64,000 nt of DNA, taken from Curvularia sp. ZM96 (lineage: Eukaryota; Ascomycota; Dothideomycetes; Pleosporales; Pleosporaceae). The notes under the pieces are model-generated. The model searched no databases. It was given only the letters and a program-made list of their open reading frames with translations, and was not told the DNA's origin. Made by a program: the position numbers and the translations under genes. The stretch is taken from the NCBI GenBank assembly GCA_022457065.1, contig JAJGBQ010000003.1:1612001-1676000 (forward strand). The letters are read 5' to 3'. Positions 57,929-64,000 of this stretch are shown here, one piece after another (the stretch's first letter is position 1; each line of letters starts with the position of its first letter).

Positions 57929-59437
57929 ATGGCGTCTCCTCAGTCGCCCACATCTCCAACGAGCAGCGCTGCATCACTCAACCAAGACACCAGCCACTCG
58001 CTCACCCTCGAGCAACTTGTAACCCACTTTGTTGCCGCCAAGCGCTCACTAAACACCCAAACAGTCCTATGGCGCGCGACCGACATTGTCAGCACCGCGC
58101 GCGAGCTGCTCGAAGAGAATGCCGTCCTCGCTGCTAAGAACACGTCGATTCGCAATATAGTAGAGCAGCAGCTTGATGCCCTGGAAGCCGTGCGCCGTGG
58201 TATCGACGTCGTTGAGGCCGAAGTGCAGACTGAGTTCAAGCAGATACTACACCATGTCGACACATCCTTTGCTGGCCTCAATTCCACGCTTGCGGTTCTG
58301 CGTGAGACGCCCATAGAAGCCGTTCTGCAACCCTACGGGACCCCTCAGAAGCACCTCTACGACTTCATCGATAGCGCCACCGTCTCTAACCTCGAGAGCA
58401 CACTGCGCGCCTGCATAGACCGGTACAACGAGGCGCATGCCACACTCGACGAGAGCTGCGATGCCTTTGATACCTCGCTCGACAATCTCTACTCGTCCAT
58501 CGACAACGTGCCCATGACCCCTGCAACCGCGTCGACCCCAAGCCCTATCCCTAGCCTGTACCACAACCTCGAAGGACACGCCAAAGAGGCCGCACAAGCC
58601 TTCCAGTCCCTGGTCCAACACTACGATCTGTGCATCACAGCCTTGCGCCATACCGAGGGCGGGTCAGCCGCTGCGACGCAAGCGACGGGCGATGCGCCCG
58701 TGCACTCTGCTGACGATGGCACAGCGCCTCCGGAGCCCATGAGCGAGGAAGAGCGACGGGACATGCTCCACGTGCTGCAAAAGGACGCCCGTCAAGTCGA
58801 TGACGTCGTGGCCGAGATACAGGAACGAGGCTCGGAAATGACCTTTCTCCTCAGCCAGATTGAAAACCACATCAACCACCTCCGCAGCGAGGCCTCGGCG
58901 CTGTCGAGCATACTCCAAATGATCTCGCATGTCACCAGCGACGTCAAACGCCACATTGCCACATCCCGCGCTTTCCACGTCTCGTGGCTGCAAGACACGC
59001 GCCCCAACCTGCTCAACGGCATTGACGAGTGGGAGAACCAGCGCGAGTTCTACGAGCGCTTCGACCTGGCCTATGCCGAGCTCCTGGTCGAAATCTCGTC
59101 GCGACGCAGACGCCACGAGAAGGCCAAGCGCAAGGCCGAAGAGGCGCAAAAAGAGCTAGACAAGCTGCGTTTAGAGGACGAGCGCGCCAGGGAACAATTT
59201 ACCCTGGCCCAGGGCGACTTTCTGCCGTTAGACATCTGGCCGGGGTTGAGAGATCCGCCGCGCCGGTACGAGGTCAGGGTTGTCCCTGGCGCCACCGACA
59301 AGCAGGATGACAACGTCCAGGGAGGGGACGAGGGGGACGAGTGGGGTGACGGCGGGGGTGGCGGCGTCCAGAGTATCCCCCAACTAGGCCGGAATGTGGT
59401 AGAGCGAGCACTGATGAGGGTCAAGAGACGCATGTGA
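57929..59437 (+). CDS. atg17: Autophagy scaffold protein Atg17
   Basis: Dimeric scaffold of the Atg1 kinase complex that starts autophagosome formation at the pre-autophagosomal structure. The intronless frame gives 502 residues, nearly all predicted helix with long coiled-coil stretches (for example LVTHFVAAKRSLNTQTVLWR, QQLDALEAVRRGIDVVEAEV, EISSRRRRHEKAKRKAEEAQ). The most telling block is near the C-terminus: REQFTLAQGDFLPLDIWPGL followed by RDPPRRYEV, the Atg17-family signature. The final 50 residues include a Gly/Asp-rich linker (DEGDEWGDGGGGG) and a short basic helix. The start ATG is followed by a Ser/Pro-rich leader, as in other Pezizomycotina. Confidence 0.93.
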   Translation: MASPQSPTSPTSSAASLNQDTSHSLTLEQLVTHFVAAKRSLNTQTVLWRATDIVSTARELLEENAVLAAKNTSIRNIVEQQLDALEAVRRGIDVVEAEVQTEFKQILHHVDTSFAGLNSTLAVLRETPIEAVLQPYGTPQKHLYDFIDSATVSNLESTLRACIDRYNEAHATLDESCDAFDTSLDNLYSSIDNVPMTPATASTPSPIPSLYHNLEGHAKEAAQAFQSLVQHYDLCITALRHTEGGSAAATQATGDAPVHSADDGTAPPEPMSEEERRDMLHVLQKDARQVDDVVAEIQERGSEMTFLLSQIENHINHLRSEASALSSILQMISHVTSDVKRHIATSRAFHVSWLQDTRPNLLNGIDEWENQREFYERFDLAYAELLVEISSRRRRHEKAKRKAEEAQKELDKLRLEDERAREQFTLAQGDFLPLDIWPGLRDPPRRYEVRVVPGATDKQDDNVQGGDEGDEWGDGGGGGVQSIPQLGRNVVERALMRVKRRM

Positions 59438-59545
59438 CATGTGTGATTCGATGTTGCAACTCCGAGTATTTGTATGCGGATGCTCGTGAGTGGCATTTGG
59501 AAAGAGAACTACGAAGAAGAGAAATCGCTAATCATGCCTATATGT

Positions 59546-59563
59546 AAAAAAAAAAAAAAAAAA
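59546..59563 (+). repeat. A18 homopolymer between atg17 and the methyltransferase
   Basis: A run of 18 A lies in the 234-bp convergent gap (59438-59671). Length is likely to vary; it may also mark a retrotransposed tail, but no element precedes it. Confidence 0.85.
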
Positions 59564-59671
59564 CGTATTTCGTGAACTTTGAGTCCCCCAACTTCGCTGG
59601 TAATATCAGACAAGATAATCTTTTTGATGGTGCTGAAAAATCATTCGTCACACGCCCAACCAATTGGCAGC

Positions 59672-60889
59672 TTACTCGGGCTTGCGGCCGTGGATGAAGT
59701 AGAACCGAATGTAGACATGGACGTCTCTTCGCCTGATGTCAGCCACGACACGGGCAGTCATGACGCGGCACTCTGCCTCGCTCCAGCCCATGACCTTGCC
59801 CATGAGGCCGAGGGTGTATGGCTCGATGCCCATGGACATGTGCTCACGCTGGTAGCGCCCGATTTCCTTCATGCGGGCGTCCTTGGGCCAGGGGCCGAGG
59901 GGAATCTACGACGTGTATTAGAAGCCATGTATGATTCAAGCCAGACTGCAACGAGAAAAAAAAAGACGATGAGAGAGACTACACACCTTGACCACCTTCT
60001 CAGTCACATCGACAAACCCCGCATCCAGCATCTTCTGCTTCAGCGTATTCCCCGCACGGATATCCCTCCCCCACTTGCTCGCCGCCTCATGGCACAATGT
60101 CTGCCAATTCACCAGATCCTTTGCTAGGTCCATGGTGCCGTCGTCGCACTCGCACAGCGCCAGCGGCTCCTGGAACTCGACCCAACCCCCGGGTTTCGTG
60201 TGCGTATACGTCTGGCGCACTAGTCTGTCCCAGTCGACAATACTGCCAGACATGGTACGACAGTGGATATAATCAAACGCCTCGGATGGGCTGTACACCC
60301 ACTCGGACTCTGCGTCGTCAATGTAGAACTTGACATTGGGGGGAACCCATGTTGGCTGGATAGGACTGAGATCGGTGCCAATGACCTCGGCGCCAGGGTG
60401 CTCGTCGGCAAAGTCAATGGCCCAGATACCGGTTCCGGTGCCGATGTCGAGGACGCGCTGGGGAGAAGGCGGGATGGGTGCGTCGTACAGTTTTCCCTCG
60501 AGGATGAGCAGGAAGATGTGGTGCAGGAGGTCCAGCCGGTCTTGCTCTTGCTCGTCGTTGGGCAGGATGTAGGTGCCGGAGCGGTAGCCGTGGTAGCGGC
60601 GGCCGTTGGAGTATTCGTAGTTGAGGATGGTCGAGGCGAGCGAGGTCGAGGCCGTCGACTGCGACTCGAAGGCCGAGTCCGAATCGCTGTTGCTGGCCGT
60701 GTCTACGTCGAGGTGGAGGACGGACTGGAGGTTGCCGGTGTCGCCATCTTGTGCTGTAGAAGCCGGGTCTGCGGCGGCTGGAGTTCCCGTTGGTAGTGAC
60801 TGTTGCTGTGGTTGTGTCTGCGATTCTGGTGGTTGCGGTGATGTTGGCTGTGGCGCGGTCGCGCTGCTGGTGGTGGGGGCGGCCGACAT
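59672..60889 (-). CDS. LaeA-like SAM-dependent methyltransferase
   Basis: Exons 59987-60889 and 59672-59905 join in phase into 378 residues. The first 85 residues are Pro/Gln/Ser-rich and disordered. A Tyr/Gly-rich lead-in NGRRYHGYRSGTYILPNDEQ precedes the class I methyltransferase fold: motif I RVLDIGTGTGIWAIDFA, the acidic ribose contact VIGTDLSPIQP, and motif II-III FDYIHCRTMSG and KPGGWVEFQE. This is the large fungal family that includes LaeA and many secondary-metabolite methyltransferases. Substrates are known for few of them. The genuine LaeA is usually defined by other sequence features I cannot check here, so this is LaeA-like only. The next gene, divergent across 583 bp, is a P450. 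Confidence 0.9.
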
Positions 60890-61472
60890 GTCGTACTACC
60901 TATAACCTCAGATGTGGCTATTTGTGGCGGGGAACGGCGTCGTCAATCGGGCAGGACAGCGAGAACAGCGTCCGTCGGCGGGGTCACATCGCCCTTATAT
61001 TAATAGTACGACAAGACGCGGAAGTGGGAGATGCAGTGCGCCTAGGCCGCCTGCAGCGGATGCGCCTTGTTGCCATGCTGCTGTGGGATCCAAGGGCGCG
61101 GGTCTATCCACCAGAGCCGGCTTTGGCGCCTCGTGGCAGATGGATCAACCCCCTGTCTGGTTGTGGCGGTTGAGATGCCTTTAGCCTGCACTCCGTCCGT
61201 CGTGCTGCGGGGAGTCGTCGAATTCTCCCCTTTGGTCTTTGCTCCTGCCCGACTTAGCCTCCATCCGTCTGCTCATCCGTCCCTCAATGGATCCCAATAC
61301 ATGACTGGTGTCCACTCGGCACCCCCTATGGACATGGACGCAGCTCAACCGTACGCCCGATCGTCGTACCATCGCGTAGGTCAAAACTAAGCAATCCTTT
61401 GCTCTTTGACAATTTGCTTTCACCTGAACTCATGCTCCAACGTGGCCGGTTCCCTATTCTGGCCTGCCCATC
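60890..61472. promoter_or_regulatory. Divergent promoter region, methyltransferase / P450
   Basis: 583 bp between two divergent starts. Short frames only. No clear factor site; the interval near 61240-61290 is C/T-rich like a leader of the P450. Confidence 0.4.
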
Positions 61473-63395
61473 ATGAAATCCGATACCAACACAGGTACCG
61501 CACAGAGTCTGCCATCGTTACCGCTGCTCTGCTTTGGGGCCTATGTCGCCTATTTGCTCGCACGTGCCGTGTACCGCTTGTATCTCCACCCACTGGCCAA
61601 GTTCCCTGGACCCAGGACAGCCGCTGTCACGAGCTGGTATGAGGCTTATTACGAGATCATTCTCAGAGGACAGTACTACAAGAAAATTGCGAAGCTGCAC
61701 GATGAATACGGTAGGTTGGCACTGGACCTTAAAGAAAACCGAGCTGTCCCCTGGATTCGTGTACCACTGTTGCTGCATCGCTTGACTAAGCCGATCCATG
61801 CCAGGTCCCATCGTACGAGTAACCCCCAATGAGCTGCATATCCGAGACTCGCGCTTCTTCGACCAAGTCTACCCTAAGAACGTCCATCTTGACAAGGAAG
61901 GATGGGACAAGCGATTTGGCAGCGCCGACGGGCTGCTCCCCACGGTAAAAGCCGAAGACCACAAGCGACGTCGTGCAGCATTGGCCCCTATGTATGTCCG
62001 ACATATATAATCCACAAATATGAAGTCACATGAGCAGCGTTGTCGACTAACACCCTCTAGGTTCTCACGCCGCTCAATCATCGACTTCATCCACATTATT
62101 CACCGTCATGTCGACACGCTTGCCCGTCGTATGCATGAGTTTGAAGAGCGTGCTGAGCCGCTTAACCTCTCCCATGCGTTCCCCGCCCTGACTGGCGACA
62201 TCATCATGGACTACTTCTTCGGCTTCAACTATGATCAGCTCAAGAACCCTGATTTCGACTCCTTCCATGAAGCCTTTATCAAGATTGGTGACGTTGGCCA
62301 TGTTGCTACACAATTTCCCTCGATACTACCGGTACGTCTATATGTGAATTACCCAGAATATCAATAAGAGGGGTCCTGTGGAGAATGGTCCCACTTGTCA
62401 ATAGCATTGCATGAAGTATTGACATGACCTGAGCAGATCATGAATAGCCTTCCTGATAGCATTACTGGCTGGCTGCAGCCTGCAGCAAGGTCCCTCATCC
62501 AGTTCAAGCAGGTATGTGGCACAGTGAGAGAATCCAACTCCATGCGGACTATATCCCGACCCAACATTCACATGATTCGTATAGCACTAATGCCAGGGTA
62601 GGACAACTTGGAGCTGATTGCGCGGACCCTCCGCGGAGAAGACATCAAACTCAACGACGCAAAGAAGACTATTTTCCAGGAAATCATCTCGTCCAAGTTG
62701 CCCGAGTCGGACAAGACGCAGAGGCGACTTGCAGACGAAGCCCAGATTGTCATTGGTGGCGGCGTCGAGACTACAGCCTTTTCTCTGTCTACAGCAGCTT
62801 TTCATATCATTAACAATCCACGCGTCTATGAGCGCCTACACAAGGAGCTTGTCGAAGCCTGTCCAAACAGCAATGACTTAGATTTGGTCACGCTGGAAAA
62901 GTTGCCCTACCTGAAGGCTGTCACCACAGAAGCAATACGCTTGTCGTATGGTCTCAGCGCGCGTAACCCAAGGACCCACAAGACTCCTATCCACTACAAA
63001 GAATGGGTCATTCCTGCAAACACATGTGTTGTACGTCATATCCTTCAGTCCAGTCCTCCCCTGAGTGCCACACTGACATTTCCCCAACAACTCCACAGTC
63101 CATGACCATCCCGGACGTATCTCACGACGAGTCCATCTTCCCTTCTTCCCACGAATTCATCCCGGAGCGCTGGCTCGATGATCCCAAGACCGACGATGGC
63201 CTTCCTCTCGACCGTTTCCTTGTCTGCTTCGGCCGCGGTACACGCTCCTGTCTGGGTATGACGCTTGCGTATACCGAGATGTACCTCACGCTGGGCATGA
63301 TGTTTCGACGATTTAGCTTTGAACTGCATGAAAGTAGTGTTGAGGACGTGAGGATGAAGCATGATTTTTTTTATTCCGGTGGTGAAGCTGGATAG
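61473..63395 (+). CDS. Cytochrome P450 monooxygenase, C-terminus altered by frameshift
   Basis: Six exons, 61473-61710, 61805-61991, 62061-62331, 62437-62511, 62602-63030 and 63099-63395, join in phase into 498 residues. The N-terminal membrane anchor is at about residues 14-32. The P450 signatures are intact: I-helix IGGGVETTAFS with its Glu-Thr pair, K-helix ExxR in TTEAIRL, the FIPERW motif, and the heme loop FGRGTRSCLG with the Cys ligand. The overall pattern is close to trichodiene-oxygenase-like and related fungal P450s; the substrate is unknown. Just after the last helix the frame reads through a run of eight T (63365-63372) and ends at 63393-63395 in residues YSGGEAG unlike the family. 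Removing one T from the count would continue in the next frame to a stop at 63433-63435, so a single-base insertion, or a sequencing error, is likely. The heme core is untouched. Confidence 0.9.
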
Positions 63396-63523
63396 CAAGG
63401 GATTGAGGGTTTTTGTCAAGAGGACTGAGGATTAGGTTGGAGGACTAGTTCGATAGGAATATGTAAAGGGTAATAAGTCAATCACAACGTCCGAGTCCAA
63501 TCTATTATTCATATTTACCCCCT

Positions 63524-64000
63524 TTACACCAACAACCCCCCACCATCCGTCCTCACCATCGTCCCATCCATATTCTCATCCCGCATAATTGTCAGAAAAC
63601 TCTGCGCCACGCTCTCTGGCCTCCCCACCCGTCCCGTCAACAGCCCCTTGCCCAAACCCTCCAGCATCTCTGCCCTCTTTCCCTTCTCCCCCCAAAGATC
63701 CGTGTCCACCAGCCCAGGACTAACCCCATTTACCCTCAGGGGCTTCAAATCCAGCGCCAGACCCCTAACCATTGCATGCAAACCCCCCGCATACGCACCG
63801 ATAGTCGACCAGTTTGCAATGGGCTTCTCGCTCACCGAGCCGGTAGTAATGATGTACGACGAGGAAGTAGACGGGTTGAGGAACTGTGGCAGAAATTTGG
63901 CGAGAAGGAGGGGCGCGAAGAAGCGGATTTGACCGGCGGCGAGGATGCTTTCTATAGTCTAGGTAAGGTCAGGTCAGTAAAGAAGTTTTTTTTTTTGCAA
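63524..64000 (-). CDS. Short-chain dehydrogenase/reductase, partial (5' part outside window)
   Basis: The last exon is 63524-63958 and encodes 144 residues; an AG acceptor at 63959-63960 (CCTAG) ends an intron that continues past the right edge. The exon has the SDR C-terminal half: YIITTGSVSEKP (catalytic Ser region), IGAYAGGLHAMVRGLALDL, where the canonical YxxxK is changed to GAYAGGLHAM with His in place of Lys, then VRVNGVSPGLVDTDLW and DGTMVRTDGGGLLV. The replacement of the catalytic Lys suggests reduced or different activity, as in several atypical SDRs. The Rossmann N-terminus is outside the window. It converges on the P450. Confidence 0.82.

Overview
This is a stretch of filamentous ascomycete (Pezizomycotina) nuclear DNA. 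The evidence is the set of single-copy orthologs typical of that group (trehalose-6-phosphate synthase, Doa10, MedA, SconB/Met30, Atg17, Trs20, Ipk1), GT-AG introns of mostly 45-60 nt, and fungus-specific families (a Zn2Cys6 activator, LaeA-like methyltransferase, P450, MFS and a Cys-rich secreted protein). A dothideomycete of the Pleosporales type is my impression, not something I can prove here. Splice sites below were set by joining frames across GT/AG borders and checking phase and family conservation.

Layout. 1-9 kb: a DEK-C-domain protein (cut by the left edge) lies head to head with tps1. A secreted protein made of three six-cysteine modules, an M14 zinc carboxypeptidase and a drug-type MFS transporter follow. 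9.5-17 kb: a single-pass membrane protein with a basic coiled coil faces tail to tail a 1,368-residue protein with 30-residue Ala/Ser repeats, one N-terminal hydrophobic segment and a C-terminal KDEL. 17-27 kb: an intronless Doa10-type ER ubiquitin ligase divergent from the KDEL gene, an acidic nuclear-type protein, and the biotin-carrying subunit of 3-methylcrotonyl-CoA carboxylase. 27-46 kb: two gene-poor blocks of 9.6 and 6.0 kb flank the developmental regulator medA, which has an unusual 878-nt first intron. 46-64 kb: a compact block with trs20, mrpl31, a Zn2Cys6 activator, an intron-containing tRNA-Val, a DUF952 protein, ipk1, sconB, atg17, a LaeA-like methyltransferase, a P450 with a homopolymer frameshift near its end, and an SDR cut by the right edge.

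Working together. Most genes are housekeeping and functionally unrelated. The pairings worth attention are the KDEL repeat protein with Doa10 (both predicted at the ER, sharing a 949-bp promoter region), sconB with atg17 (sulfur control and bulk autophagy, sharing 861 bp), and the methyltransferase-P450-SDR trio at the right edge, which could be the margin of a metabolic cluster. I found no CRISPR array, no intact transposon, no rRNA and no clear sign of horizontal transfer.
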